A DNA stretch of 64,000 nt from an uncultured Kiloniellaceae bacterium (GCA_947500035.1 CANMQP010000011.1:124001-188000); one strand, 5' to 3'. Shown: positions 7,670 through 16,217, numbered from the stretch's first letter. Numbers and translations are program-made. The notes: generated by a model not told the origin, from the sequence alone.

Positions 7670-7771
7670 CCGGACGCGTAGATATCAGGTTGATTGCGGC
7701 ATCTCAAACCCGGTAACAGCCCAGACTCCGCGCCTTCTCTCTCTGGCCACATTCTCACCTGGAAGACAGCC

Positions 7772-8683
7772 ATGTTGGACCTTCAAACCCTTGTTCTCTT
7801 CGGCACAGCGAGCTTAGCGCTCTGTGCCACGCCAGGCCCGGATATGATCGTCGTGGCAGCTAGAGCATATTCCGATCATCTGGAATCATTTGACCGGGAA
7901 GATGTTCCGTTCTGACAAGGCGCGGTTCGCAATGCGATGCAGAGCATCGGATAAGAGCCGCAACGCGGTCAGGGCGGGAAAGAGCCCGGCCTTCGGTGAG
8001 CTTTGAAGGCTCATCGGCGGCGTTGCGCTGCTTGCCCGATGCGCCGCATCGGATGCCGCCGCATCGCGCTTCACAACGCGCCTTGTCGAATGAGACTTCA
8101 AAGCCCATCAAATTGATCCCGTATGATCGGAACATGCTCTAGAAGTGCTGCCCAAGGTCGAATGGCGGGCTTAGTGACCCATTTGGGTGTTGCGACCGGA
8201 TCTGCGTTTCATGCCCTCGCCTTGGCCCTTGGTCTCTCCAAGTTGTTTCTGGCAGTGCCATACGCCTACGATTTGGTCAGATATCTGGGCGCGGCCTATC
8301 TCTTGTATCTGGCCTGGCAAGCCTTCACTGGAGGTAACAGCTTCTCGGTTAAGTCGCCTGGCAGTAAGCAAAAGTCATTGCTCGTGATCTTCAAACAAGG
8401 CCTCATTTCGAACCTTTTGAATCCAAAAGTCGCGCTTTTTTATCTCGCCCTGTTCCCCCAGTTCCTGGATCCGGCGAATGGTTCTGTCGCGGTTCAGATC
8501 ATGGCGCTGGCGATCATCCTCCAGGTTGTCGGGTTGGGCGTACACGGCGTGGTGATATGGCTGGCGGGAAGCATGAGCCTGCTGCTTTCAAACGGACGAG
8601 TCTTTGCCAAGTGGTCTCGCTACTTCCTTGGCGCTGTATTTGGAGGCCTCGCAGCAAGACTCATTTTCGATGAGCAACGTTAG
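7772..8683 (+). pseudogene. LysE-family exporter gene, interrupted by a MITE
   Basis: The N-terminal part (MLDLQTLVLFGTASLALCAT then PGPDMIVVAA) and the rest (AGLVTHLGVATGSAFHALAL ... LLYLAWQAFTG ... NLLNPKVALFYLALFPQFL ... GGLAARLIF) are the two pieces of one amino-acid exporter of the LysE/RhtB type with about six membrane segments. They are separated by a 279-bp element at 7860-8142 with in-frame stops. Removing one element plus one CTAG restores ...VVAARSAAQGRMAGLVTHLG without a frameshift, giving a 210-residue protein of normal family length. The gene is therefore inactive by one clean insertion. Confidence 0.9.
7860..8142. mobile_element. IS630-type MITE inserted at CTAG
   Basis: The element has terminal inverted repeats CTAGAGCATATTCCGATCAT (7860-7879) and ATGATCGGAACATGCTCTAG (8123-8142), which differ at one base. 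It sits exactly at a CTAG, with TA duplicated, the insertion habit of IS630/Tc1-mariner elements. It is 279 bp net and encodes no transposase; the internal frame on the minus strand is not gene-like. It must be mobilised in trans by an IS630-family transposase elsewhere in the genome. The insertion destroys the lysE-type gene. Confidence 0.88.
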
Positions 8684-8783
8684 TTTTTCAAAAGCTGACA
8701 TTGAGCGGAGTGAACCCAAGGGCCGCTTTGTCCGCTCCTTCGCATTTCATGGGCCGTGCAGCGAATGACGGCGTGGCCTCTGA

Positions 8784-9650
8784 CTAACCGACCAGATTAC
8801 GAATGTAGCGGTGCAAGCTGGTGGGCCCACGCAGCGGGTCGTCCGGTTCTTCGATTTCTCCGTCGACGACCGCGGCGGTCATGCAGGCATAGGACGCGGC
8901 GCTTTTGTCCGAAAAACCGAACCGCTTGAAGGTCGCTTCCCAAGCGCCGCGCGGGATCGTCTCGACCGCCACGGGCATCTTAAGGCAAGCTGAGACGGCC
9001 TGTGCCACGTCTTCGGCTGAGTAGCGCTCCGGGCCTTCAATGTGGCGGAGGTCCTTCTCGCCAACAGGCTCCAGCAGTCGTTGCGCGGCGGCGTCCCCCA
9101 AGTCTTCAGGCGCCACCATGGGAAGCTTCAACTCGGCAGGAAAGAAGCTCGGCAGTTTGCCTGTTGCGCGCAGGGGAGCGAGCATCCCGCCCCAATTGCT
9201 CATGTAATAGGCGCCGCGATTGATTGCCGCCGGGATTGCCTGGGCGCGCAGCTTTTCCTCAAACTCGTGCAGCACCGTCAGGTCTCCGCATGGCTCACCG
9301 GACCGCGCGCCGTAGGTCGAGGCCGCGACGAGCTTTTCGAGCCCGGACCCTTCCAGCGCAGCAATGATCGCCGTGACAGTCGCGCGTTCTTCCCTGTCGC
9401 TGTCGCCTGCGGGATCGGCGGGAGGATTGAGCAGAAAGGCTCTTTTGCCGCTGCGGAATAGCTCGCGCAGGGCCGCCACATCTCGGATGTCCGTCACGGC
9501 GACCCTGGCGCCGGCAGCCCGCAGGTCCGCCGCCTTGTTTGCCGCCCTGTCTGCGTTACGCGTGACCAGCGTGACGGGTTCGCCCCGCCTCAACAAAGCG
9601 CGCGCCGTGGCCGACCCGACCTGCCCGGTTCCCCCAAGAACGATATGCAT
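8784..9650 (-). CDS. NmrA-like / NAD(P)-binding atypical SDR protein
   Basis: This 288-residue protein starts MHIVLGGTGQVGSATARALL, the glycine-rich dinucleotide motif (GGTGQVG) of atypical SDRs. It continues with a VAVTDIRD acidic turn and KLVAASTYGARSG, as in NmrA and NAD(P)H-quinone-sensing QorB-type proteins. The YxxxK pair of classical SDRs is missing, which is normal in this subfamily. It probably senses NAD(P) state or reduces quinones or carbonyls. It is convergent with the broken lysE gene and lies downstream of the YdeI-like gene on the same strand. Family solid, function open. Confidence 0.85.
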   Translation of the reverse strand: MHIVLGGTGQVGSATARALLRRGEPVTLVTRNADRAANKAADLRAAGARVAVTDIRDVAALRELFRSGKRAFLLNPPADPAGDSDREERATVTAIIAALEGSGLEKLVAASTYGARSGEPCGDLTVLHEFEEKLRAQAIPAAINRGAYYMSNWGGMLAPLRATGKLPSFFPAELKLPMVAPEDLGDAAAQRLLEPVGEKDLRHIEGPERYSAEDVAQAVSACLKMPVAVETIPRGAWEATFKRFGFSDKSAASYACMTAAVVDGEIEEPDDPLRGPTSLHRYIRNLVG

Positions 9651-9771
9651 GACCGCTCTCCTTTGCGCTGAAGCGTCTCCAGGTCAGCATCACGGGACAA
9701 GGCGTCGGAAGCTGTCGCGCATGCCCGCGAGATCGCCGTTTTCAATCGCCGCTGTCACTGACCTGAAACGC

Positions 9772-10005
9772 TCATCTTGGCTTCCAGTCCATGCCCATGT
9801 AACCGCTGCCCGCCTGCAGCTCCTTGATCATTTTTTCGAGGCGCCGCTGCTTGGTTTCGGCGCGCTTGGCAGAGGTAATCCACCAAAGATAGTCGTTGCG
9901 CTGGTAAGCCGGTCTGGCTTTGTACCGTTCAGTGAGTTGGCGGTCTTCCAGGGCTTGCCTGACAAAATCCGGCATGGCCTGGATCGGTCGCTTCAAGTTC
10001 TGCAT
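9772..10005 (-). CDS. Short YdeI/OmpD-associated family protein
   Basis: A 77-residue protein with the C-terminal YdeI/OmpdA pattern: MPDFVRQALEDRQLTERYKA then RNDYLWWITSAKRAETKQRR and KMIKELQAG. Full YdeI proteins run to about 190 residues with an extra N-terminal domain, so this is a single-domain form, not obviously a fragment because it has its own start. Family members are linked to bacteriocin/peptide resistance in older literature, but the function is unproven. It lies between two same-strand genes. Confidence 0.7.
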   Translation of the reverse strand: MQNLKRPIQAMPDFVRQALEDRQLTERYKARPAYQRNDYLWWITSAKRAETKQRRLEKMIKELQAGSGYMGMDWKPR

Positions 10006-10073
10006 GCCGCTGTCCCTGGGACGTTTTGAAGAGTTTGAAAAAAAGCGGTCGGCCCTCCGCCCGGACCGTCTTC

Positions 10074-10135
10074 AGAGCAGATCCTCTTGAGATGGAATCG
10101 CTTTTGGCGATCTACCGCTCAGGTGAATCTGCTCT
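10074..10135. repeat. Imperfect palindromic intergenic element, copy A
   Basis: A 62-bp element opens with AGAGCAGATCC and closes with GGTGAATCTGCTCT, folding into one long imperfect hairpin around CGCTTTTGGCG. Related elements with the same design occur at 25774-25847 and 43942-44007, each next to or over stop codons. It lies between the YdeI-like and VOC genes, downstream of the latter. It may act as a terminator or mRNA-stability element of a dispersed alphaproteobacterial repeat family. Confidence 0.7.
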
Positions 10136-10151
10136 AAAGATTTGATCCGGT

Positions 10152-10523
10152 CTAGCTTCCAAACAGGCCGATGGAATTGCCGTCGGGGTCTTCGCAATAG
10201 ACGAAACGGCCCGCGGGGATCGGAATGATGTCCGAGACGACCTTGCCTCCGACGCCCGGCACCCTTTCCATTGCGTCCTCAAGCTTGTCCTTCACGGCGA
10301 GATGGATGGTGTTTCCGCTGCCGGCATCTGCGGACTTTCCGGGATAGAGGTGACCGGAAACGCCGCTGTCTTCCATGGAACTGAACATCACCATTGGATT
10401 GGGGCCGTCATCGTTGCGTGTCATGGTGATCTTGAGAACCTTTTCGTAAAAGGCCTTGGAAGCATCGAGGTCGCTTGCCGGTATTTCGAACCAGACGGCA
10501 GTGTTGAACGGCGTATCGGTCAT
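10152..10523 (-). CDS. VOC family protein (glyoxalase/bleomycin-resistance fold)
   Basis: A 123-residue single VOC unit pair: FNTAVWFEIPASDLDASKAF at the N-terminus, NPMVMFSS, NTIHLAVKDKLEDAMERV and GRFVYCEDPDGNSIGLFGS at the end. The terminal DPDGNSIGLF is a hallmark of YaeR/bleomycin-resistance-like members. No signal peptide, so it is cytosolic. The metal ligands cannot be assigned with certainty because the first strand has Trp-Phe where many have His. It is not related closely to the exported VOC at 5122. Transcribed alone or with the genes towards 8784. Confidence 0.85.
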   Translation of the reverse strand: MTDTPFNTAVWFEIPASDLDASKAFYEKVLKITMTRNDDGPNPMVMFSSMEDSGVSGHLYPGKSADAGSGNTIHLAVKDKLEDAMERVPGVGGKVVSDIIPIPAGRFVYCEDPDGNSIGLFGS

Positions 10524-10536
10524 ATGGCTTTCCTTG

Positions 10537-10597
10537 TTTCATGGCCTGATGGGTTTTATGGCCTGATGGGTTTCATGGCCTGATGGGTTTCATGATG
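10537..10597. repeat. 17-bp tandem repeat, 3.6 copies
   Basis: The unit TTTCATGGCCTGATGGG occurs at 10537-10553, with one change at 10554-10570, again at 10571-10587, and partly to 10597. It lies 13 bp upstream of the VOC gene start on the minus strand, in its leader/promoter region. Copy-number variation by slippage could alter expression of that gene. Confidence 0.9.
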
Positions 10598-10979
10598 ATC
10601 GCACACCCCACCTGACAGCCTCCTGTCAGTTGATCCGCTCAAGGATCATCTTCGCATTGGAATCCCGCTTCTCAGCGCATGCCGCGGCCTGGAGCGGGCG
10701 TTCGGCGCGGCTCTGCGCAGCGACGGGCTTTGCTGCTTCTTCGGGGGCCCCAGCATCAAAGCGCACCGAATGTTGATATAATCGTGATTGGCGGCAGGAG
10801 ACGCCGGGGGACAAGTCTATTGCAGCGCGCTGGGCGCGGTTACGCGTTCGAGATCGGCTCTATCTGAACCCCGGTTGCCTGAACTCCGGGTATCTCAACC
10901 GCGCGCTGTAGGGCGCACAGGCGAATCCTTTGGCGGCTTGTGCGTCTGAGATTGGAATAGGCAGGCGAAAGGTTCCGCT
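10598..10979. other. Intergenic stretch with no gene seen
   Basis: These 382 bp between the divergent VOC and DUF3179 genes hold a small inverted pair (CTGACAG/CTGTCAG near 10612-10629) and no reading frame with a plausible start or protein character. A ribosome site GAAAGG stands just before the gene at 10980. Nothing else is supported. Confidence 0.6.
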
Positions 10980-12419
10980 ATGGCATCGGCAATGAGCTCT
11001 CACTACCGCGTCTTCTTATTTGTGTCGTTGATGACGCTTGCTTTCTTCGGGGCCGACGCTCTGTTCGCTCGGGAAGGGGCGCGGGCCCAGGAAGCAGCAC
11101 GGACCCAGGAAGCGGCACGGACCCAGGAAGCGGCAGCGCTGCCGGACTATGTGATCAAGGAATTCGGCGAGCCTCCGGCAGTCCCCGAAGGCCCGCTCCC
11201 CGAGGCCTTGCGGTCCGCCGTGCAGGTGGCCTTTGTCGACTCTATCACTCAGGGGACCTGGGGGAGAGATCAGACGATCGCCTTGAACGAAATCTCCGAA
11301 GCAAAAGATCCCCGGATTGTCTGGATCATCAGCGATCTGATGCGCTTCGTGTCGGATCGAGACTTGCATCTGGAACTCGCAACCGCTGCCTCCAAGTTGC
11401 TGGGTAAAGACTTCCAGGGCCGAGACTTTTGGGGCCCGGTAACCGATCATCTCATTGCATGGGATATTCCGGCGCCCCCTGATTATCTGCAGGCGAAGCG
11501 GGCTATCTTCACCAATGTCGTGCCCGGTTGGGACGATATCTTTGTCGAGGGCGATATCGACTGGAGACTCGTATCCTGGGGCGGCGTGTTGATCGACGAT
11601 CGCGCATACGATACGACGGACGAAGCCTGCAATTGCATTCCCGCAGCGGACAACCCCGAAGTGAGCAGCGCAGAAGATGCGACCTGGCTCAAGGACGAGG
11701 ATATCGTCTTTGGTATCGAGGTGAACGGTGAATACAGGGCCTATCCGCGACGCATTATGGAAGTGCGCGAGATGGTGAACGACACACTCGGCGGAAGGGA
11801 TCTTGGAATTCCCTACTGCACTCTATGCGGCGCAGCGCAGGCCTACTTCACCGACCAACTGCCCGAGGGCATTGACCGGCCGATCCTGCGCACCTCAGGA
11901 CTGCTGATCCGCTCCAACAAAGTGATGTACGACATCACCAGCTTTTCGGTGTTCGATACCTTTCTGGGCAAGGCGGTGACGGGACCGCTCGCGGAGCGGA
12001 ATCTGCAACTGAAGCAAGCCTCTGTCGTGACCACCGACTGGGGAACCTGGAAGAAAGCTCACCCTGAGACAACGGTGTTGCTCGAGCGCTACGCGCTGGG
12101 CCGCGATCCTGATTTTCGCAACGGCCGGGATGCCAATGGACCGATTTTTCCGGTTGGTGATGTCGATCCGCGTCTACCGGTTCATGAGGACATTATCGGC
12201 GTGATCACCGCCTCCGGCAAACCGGTGGCGTTCCAGCGCAGCACGGCTTTCCTGGCCCTGAAAAACGGTGACGAGATCGCTTACGAAAACGTTCGTCTGG
12301 AGCTCGCTGCCGGTGGCATAAAAGCCGTGGACGCAGACGGTTCCGATCTTGGCAGCCATCAGGCCTTCTGGTTCGCCTGGTCGCAGTTCCATCCCGGAAC
12401 GGCACTCTGGCCCCAATAA
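10980..12419 (+). CDS. DUF3179 domain-containing exported protein
   Basis: A 479-residue protein with an N-terminal signal or anchor (VFLFVSLMTLAFFGADALFA). A short repeat region AREGARAQEAARTQEAARTQ follows, then a linker, then the DUF3179 domain from about residue 195 to the end. Characteristic blocks are AYPRRIMEVREMVNDTLGG, the cysteine motif PYCTLCGAAQAYF and GLLIRSNKVMYD. DUF3179 proteins are periplasmic and of unknown activity; the CxxC suggests metal or redox chemistry. AAAGG lies 8 bp before the ATG. No same-strand partner gene follows. The triple EAARTQ repeat comes from an 18-bp tandem duplication. Confidence 0.85.
   Translation: MASAMSSHYRVFLFVSLMTLAFFGADALFAREGARAQEAARTQEAARTQEAAALPDYVIKEFGEPPAVPEGPLPEALRSAVQVAFVDSITQGTWGRDQTIALNEISEAKDPRIVWIISDLMRFVSDRDLHLELATAASKLLGKDFQGRDFWGPVTDHLIAWDIPAPPDYLQAKRAIFTNVVPGWDDIFVEGDIDWRLVSWGGVLIDDRAYDTTDEACNCIPAADNPEVSSAEDATWLKDEDIVFGIEVNGEYRAYPRRIMEVREMVNDTLGGRDLGIPYCTLCGAAQAYFTDQLPEGIDRPILRTSGLLIRSNKVMYDITSFSVFDTFLGKAVTGPLAERNLQLKQASVVTTDWGTWKKAHPETTVLLERYALGRDPDFRNGRDANGPIFPVGDVDPRLPVHEDIIGVITASGKPVAFQRSTAFLALKNGDEIAYENVRLELAAGGIKAVDADGSDLGSHQAFWFAWSQFHPGTALWPQ
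11079..11132. repeat. 18-bp coding tandem repeat, 3 copies
   Basis: Units at 11079-11096, 11097-11114 (GCACGGACCCAGGAAGCG) and 11115-11132 encode ARAQEA-ARTQEA-ARTQEA just after the signal sequence of the DUF3179 protein. The second and third are identical. The length is a multiple of three, so copy changes keep the frame. Confidence 0.9.
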
Positions 12420-12626
12420 CGCGGCGAACTCCGGCGCGCATGCGTGACCAACTTATTCCCGCAGGCATCTTACATCGTCGCGATCACTGCACGCCGGGCT
12501 CGATCTGAGGTTTTTAAGTGGCGATCCTGTGTTGTCCGTTCCGGTGCGATCGAACGGTGCTGAGTGACCGTCTGTGTCTTATGCAGTGAACGACCGCTTC
12601 GAAGCCTGTATGGGCATTCTCTTAGG

Positions 12627-12950
12627 TCATACATGGTCCGCCACAGCGGTTAAGTCAGTTCCGCATCTGCTACATTGCTTTTCCGGAAAGGGACTGCTGA
12701 TCATTCGCCCTCGTGCAAACGGCGATTTATGGCAGTTGGGGCAGACTATAAAAAAAGCCGCCCTCCCACCGATGATGACCCAGGCTATCAGCGCCGGAAC
12801 GCACACGGACATTGTGGTTTCCCATGAAAACTTCAGCATCTCGAGCATGACAATCGGGATGCCCCAACCGATCACCGGCATAGAAATTATACTCCAAACA
12901 ATGTACCTTTTAGCTCGAGCGTAGGGGCTATTGATGCTTTTGGGTTTCAT
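12627..12950 (-). CDS. Small membrane protein with C-terminal zinc ribbon
   Basis: This 107-residue frame has two hydrophobic segments (YIVWSIISMPVIGWGIPIVM and MSVCVPALIAWVIIGGRAAF) and a C-terminal pair of CxxC knuckles (CPNCHKSPF ... CSRCGTDL) typical of a zinc ribbon. I do not recognise the family, but this combination is unlikely by chance. The opposite-strand frame over the same bases shows no such character. It is isolated: DUF3179 lies 207 bp on one side and the Imm10-like gene on the other. It may be part of the same accessory patch. Confidence 0.6.
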   Translation of the reverse strand: MKPKSINSPYARAKRYIVWSIISMPVIGWGIPIVMLEMLKFSWETTMSVCVPALIAWVIIGGRAAFFIVCPNCHKSPFARGRMISSPFPEKQCSRCGTDLTAVADHV

Positions 12951-13083
12951 AGCCCGAGGATAGCGCTCACCTTCCAGGTGTTCTACAGCTTTCGAGAGAA
13001 CTATGCTTCGGGTGCGATGCCAAGTCTGCTTGCCGGTGGAGATCTGTTGATATCGGCGTGATCAAACCCCCAATGCCTGGACG

Positions 13084-13488
13084 ATGATTCTTATGCTGAT
13101 TATGGAAGTTGAGCGAGCCGAGGCAGCAGCTGAACAAGACTATTGGATGGCATGGTTCAGCGATACTGCAGATGGATCCCAGCGATATGTGATGGTGCAG
13201 CTTGCGAAAGAGTTCGATGAACAAGACCGGGCCTCGGGAATGGATGCAATCTATTTGGAGATCAACGACCAAAGCCACGGCGGCTACGGGCTTATCAGTG
13301 GCATACAACTGGGCAAAGACATTGTAATCCTGGAGTATGACGCGCAAAGCCTTGGACTTCCGGCGGAGCATTCTCCGATTCAAATTCGCTGCGCAGGCTC
13401 GCGGACGTCATTCGAACAGGCACAAGCGCGGCTCTCTTCCATGGCAAGTGCCGCAGCGATAGAAGTCGACGACGCTACGACAGTGTAA
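13084..13488 (+). CDS. Imm10-like immunity protein
   Basis: The 134-residue product resembles the Imm10 family of toxin-immunity proteins: QDYWMAWFSD, YVMVQLAKEFDEQDRASGMD, a Q-x-GGYG turn and ISGIQLGKDIVILEYDAQSL, ending in FEQAQARLSSM. Imm10 proteins neutralise polymorphic (contact-dependent or type VI-delivered) toxins. No toxin, VgrG, Rhs or secretion gene lies nearby, so it would be an orphan immunity gene. The start could also be the internal ATG at 13102; neither has a strong ribosome site. Family call is by pattern only. Confidence 0.6.
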   Translation: MILMLIMEVERAEAAAEQDYWMAWFSDTADGSQRYVMVQLAKEFDEQDRASGMDAIYLEINDQSHGGYGLISGIQLGKDIVILEYDAQSLGLPAEHSPIQIRCAGSRTSFEQAQARLSSMASAAAIEVDDATTV

Positions 13489-13611
13489 TCCATGTCGAAC
13501 GAAGCTTTGTCCCGCAGTGTTTTTTCGGCAAGGCCCGGCAAGGAACAGCGTCTTCCGCAACCGTACGACGGGGTTCCCGATAGGGATGCTGTGCCATTCT
13601 GGCGTTGCGGG

Positions 13612-14442
13612 TTATTCCTTGGGTTCGGCGCTCAGGGTGCGGAGGATGCCGCGGGACATCTGGGCGTGTTCTGCGAAGTGCGTGGCTTGGGGGCCGCAGA
13701 GTTCGCAGGCCGGGTCTCGCCGGGTCTTGATCTTGCGGAAGGTCGTGGCCAGCGCATCGTAAAGCAGCAGTGAGCCCGAGAGACTCTCGCCGATCCCCAG
13801 CAACTCCTTGATCACCTCGACCGCCTGCAGGGATCCCATGGTGCCCGCCAGCGCGCCCAGCACGCCGACGTCCGCACAGCTTTGCTTGGGGTCGCCCTGT
13901 TGCGCGCCGAAGAGGCAGCGGTAACAGGGGTGTTCGCCCTCCTCATGCGCCTTGAAAGTCGCGAGCTGCCCGTCGAAGCGCATGATGGCAGCCGAGACCA
14001 GTGTCTTTCGGGCGAGGAAACAGGCGTCATTGACCAGGTAACGGGTGGTAAAATTGTCCGAGCCGTCGGCGACCAGATCGTATTCCTCGATCAGGCCGAT
14101 GGCGTTTTCAGGCGTCAGGCGCTCGGCGTGTTCGATCACCCGGGCCTCGGGGTTGATCTCCGCCAGGCGGCGGCGTGCGCTCTCGACCTTCGGCTGGCCG
14201 ATCGCCGAGGTGTCGTGCAGGATCTGGCGTTGCAGGTTCGAGAGATCGACCACGTCGTCATCGATGACGCCGAGCGTTCCGACACCCGCCGCCGCCAGAT
14301 AGCTCAGAAGGGGTGAGCCGAGGCCGCCCGCGCCGATCACCAGGACCTTGGAGTCCAGCAGCCTGGACTGGCCGTCCTCGCCAATTTCCGGCAGCACCAG
14401 GTGGCGCGCGTAACGGTCGATCTGTGCGTCTGAAAAGTCCAC
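13612..14442 (-). CDS. moeB: MoeB/ThiF-family adenylyltransferase (molybdopterin-synthase adenylyltransferase-like)
   Basis: An E1-like enzyme of 276 residues that adenylates the C-terminal Gly of a sulfur-carrier protein (MoaD/ThiS type). It shows DRYARHLVLPEIG, the ATP-binding GAGGLGSPLLSYLAAAGVG, DDDVVDLSNLQRQ, the Asp of DGSDNFTTRYLVND, and two CxxC zinc knuckles (CYRC ... CELC). I chose the GTG at 14442, which follows AGAGG at 5 nt, rather than an upstream TTG. It lies 93 bp from cysK on the same strand, so it may serve sulfur transfer for molybdopterin or thiamine next to cysteine synthesis. Confidence 0.88.
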   Translation of the reverse strand: MDFSDAQIDRYARHLVLPEIGEDGQSRLLDSKVLVIGAGGLGSPLLSYLAAAGVGTLGVIDDDVVDLSNLQRQILHDTSAIGQPKVESARRRLAEINPEARVIEHAERLTPENAIGLIEEYDLVADGSDNFTTRYLVNDACFLARKTLVSAAIMRFDGQLATFKAHEEGEHPCYRCLFGAQQGDPKQSCADVGVLGALAGTMGSLQAVEVIKELLGIGESLSGSLLLYDALATTFRKIKTRRDPACELCGPQATHFAEHAQMSRGILRTLSAEPKE

Positions 14443-14535
14443 GGTTACCTCTTCGGGCGTGCTCGGGTCTCTATAGGCTGTATTTGTTATATGGGGACGT
14501 TTCGCCGCTCCCTGCAAGAAGAGCGTGGACCCGTC

Positions 14536-15591
14536 TTAAAAACCCTCAAAGAGATCGGTGCTGAGATAGCGTTCGGCGAAGGACGGCAGGATCACCACGA
14601 TCAGCTTGCCCTCCATCTCCGGCCGCACGCCGATTTCGAGGGCCGCGGCCAGGGCCGCCCCGGAGGAGATCCCCACCGGAACGCCCTCGATGGCGGCGGC
14701 CTCGCGGGCGGTCCGGAACGCGGTGTCGTTACCGATCCGCAGCACCTCGTCGATCAGGGAGGTGTCCAGAATGTCGGGCACGAAGCCCGCGCCGATTCCT
14801 TGAATCTTGTGTGCGCCCGGTTGCCCGCCGGAGAGAACCGGGCTGTCTTCCGGCTCCACGGCGACGATCCTGATGTCAGGGTTGCGGGCCTTCAGCGCCC
14901 GGCCCACGCCACTCAAAGTGCCGCCCGTGCCCACCCCCATGACCACCACATCCACCTTGCCGCCGGTGTCATGCCAAATCTCCTCGGCGGTCGCGGTCAG
15001 GTGGATCGCCGGGTTGGCGGGGTTCTTGAACTGCTGCGGAATGACCGCGTCGGGCAGTTCCTCCAGAAGCTGTTCGGCCTTGGAAACCGCCCCGCGCATT
15101 CCAAGTGCGCCATCGGTCAGGATCAGTTCCGCGCCCAGGAACCGCAGCATCTTGCGGCGCTCCACCGACATGGTTTCGGGCATGGTCAGGATCAGCCGGT
15201 AGCCCTTGGCGGCGCAGACGAAGGCCAGTGCAATCCCCGTGTTGCCGCTGGTCGGCTCGATGATGGTGGTCTCCGGTCCAATCTTACCGGCTTTCTCGAG
15301 CGCCTCGATCATGGAAAGGCCGATCCGGTCCTTCACAGAGGTCAGGGGGTTGAAAAATTCGCATTTTCCCGCGATTTCGGCCACCGCACCGTGCGCGGCT
15401 TTCAGCCTGCTCAGGCGCACCAGCGGTGTGGCGCCGATGGTCTGGAGGATGTTGTCGTAGATCCGGCCCCGAAACTCGGATGTGGACTCGGATTTCGCCC
15501 CAAATGCGGACTCGGGCGCGGTTCCCTCGGAGGTCGCGTCCTCCGATGCGGGCTCCAGATCGGCTTTAAGCGGGGATTTGCGGATGGTCAT
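14536..15591 (-). CDS. cysK: Cysteine synthase A (O-acetylserine sulfhydrylase)
   Basis: A PLP enzyme that makes L-cysteine from O-acetylserine and sulfide. Core motifs are [11 protein letters not shown], the lysine in [10 protein letters not shown] that binds PLP, the [12 protein letters not shown] substrate loop, [12 protein letters not shown] for phosphate binding and [10 protein letters not shown]. It has an extra N-terminal tail of about 45 residues rich in Ser/Glu/Ala ([20 protein letters not shown]), unlike the compact 310-residue standard form. The ATG at 15591 gives 351 residues. An Rrf2 regulator lies directly upstream on the same strand, with a dyad and three 17-bp repeats in between, so sulfur-responsive control is plausible. 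Confidence 0.95.
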   Translation of the reverse strand: MTIRKSPLKADLEPASEDATSEGTAPESAFGAKSESTSEFRGRIYDNILQTIGATPLVRLSRLKAAHGAVAEIAGKCEFFNPLTSVKDRIGLSMIEALEKAGKIGPETTIIEPTSGNTGIALAFVCAAKGYRLILTMPETMSVERRKMLRFLGAELILTDGALGMRGAVSKAEQLLEELPDAVIPQQFKNPANPAIHLTATAEEIWHDTGGKVDVVVMGVGTGGTLSGVGRALKARNPDIRIVAVEPEDSPVLSGGQPGAHKIQGIGAGFVPDILDTSLIDEVLRIGNDTAFRTAREAAAIEGVPVGISSGAALAAALEIGVRPEMEGKLIVVILPSFAERYLSTDLFEGF

Positions 15592-15631
15592 GTTCGTTGA
15601 GCGCCGGTTCTTCGAAGTTGCGGTCGTCGGG

Positions 15632-15680
15632 AGAGTCTGGGTCTTACCAGAGTCTGGGTCATACCAGAGTCTGGGTCTTA
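15632..15680. repeat. 17-bp tandem repeat in the cysK leader
   Basis: The unit AGAGTCTGGGTCTTACC occurs at 15632-15648, with one change at 15649-15665, and partly at 15666-15680. It lies between the probable operator (15680-15700) and the cysK start, so it would be in the 5' leader. It is one of several such arrays in the window. Confidence 0.9.
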
Positions 15681-15700
15681 ATACACTTCTGCTTTGTATT
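15680..15700. promoter_or_regulatory. Candidate Rrf2 operator upstream of cysK
   Basis: AATACA at 15680-15685 and TGTATT at 15695-15700 form a perfect 6+6 dyad with a 9-nt spacer. It lies in an AT-rich patch about 90 bp before cysK and 45 bp after the Rrf2 gene. Rrf2 dimers bind such dyads, and an autonomous cysK promoter repressed there fits the layout. No binding evidence exists. Confidence 0.5.
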
Positions 15701-15744
15701 TTAAAGATCAACTCCGGTTTTTGACAGCGTCACTGCAGATCTCA

Positions 15745-16212
15745 CTAGATCGAAAAGTCGGGAATGCTGCTGCTGCCCGGCTCCAGCTCGCGGGCGATGT
15801 TTTTTTCGCGCGCGGTCTCGCAAAGCTGTTCGATCGTGGTGTGATCGAAGCGTTCCATCATTTCGCGCTGCATATCGATCCAAAGCGGCCGCACCACCTT
15901 TACGCCGATCTCGGAGCCGTCAGGTTCACTGGCGGGGTCGATGGTGCCTTCGAGTTGGCGCACGATGCGGATAATCTCTCCCACCGAGATACGCCGCCGT
16001 TCCCGCGCCAGCCGGTAGCCGCCGCGCGGCCCGCGCTGTCCGGCGAGAATACCGTGATGTACGAGCTGCTGCAGAACCTGCTCCAGATAGCGGCGGGGAA
16101 TGCCCTGGCGTCGTGAGATATCGCTGGAGCGCACGGTGTTGCCGCCGGCGTGATAGGCGATATCGACCACAGCCTCGATCGCGAACAGCAATTTTTTCGA
16201 CAACCGGAGCAT
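15745..16212 (-). CDS. Rrf2-family transcriptional regulator (CymR-like, no cluster cysteines)
   Basis: A 155-residue Rrf2 protein: the winged helix-turn-helix spans residues 1-65 (VRSSDISRRQGIPRRYLEQV, QQLVHHGILAGQRGPRGGYR), then ISVGEIIRIVRQLEGTIDP and a coiled dimerisation helix. The three spaced cysteines that hold the Fe-S cluster in IscR and NsrR are absent; the only Cys is in the C-terminal helix. That points to a CymR-type role, where Rrf2 proteins control cysteine metabolism with CysK. Position directly before cysK supports this. dut lies 5 bp upstream on the same strand. Confidence 0.88.
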   Translation of the reverse strand: MLRLSKKLLFAIEAVVDIAYHAGGNTVRSSDISRRQGIPRRYLEQVLQQLVHHGILAGQRGPRGGYRLARERRRISVGEIIRIVRQLEGTIDPASEPDGSEIGVKVVRPLWIDMQREMMERFDHTTIEQLCETAREKNIARELEPGSSSIPDFSI

Positions 16213-16217
16213 AGGTT

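Noticed and set aside
9664-9771. Short minus-strand stretch reading DERFRSVTAAIENGDLAG
   Set aside because: It looks protein-like but has no start of its own and lies between two genes; possibly a gene remnant, too short to name.
14491-15600. Long plus-strand frame across cysK
   Set aside because: Antisense to cysK with all PLP motifs on the other strand; the translation is low-complexity.
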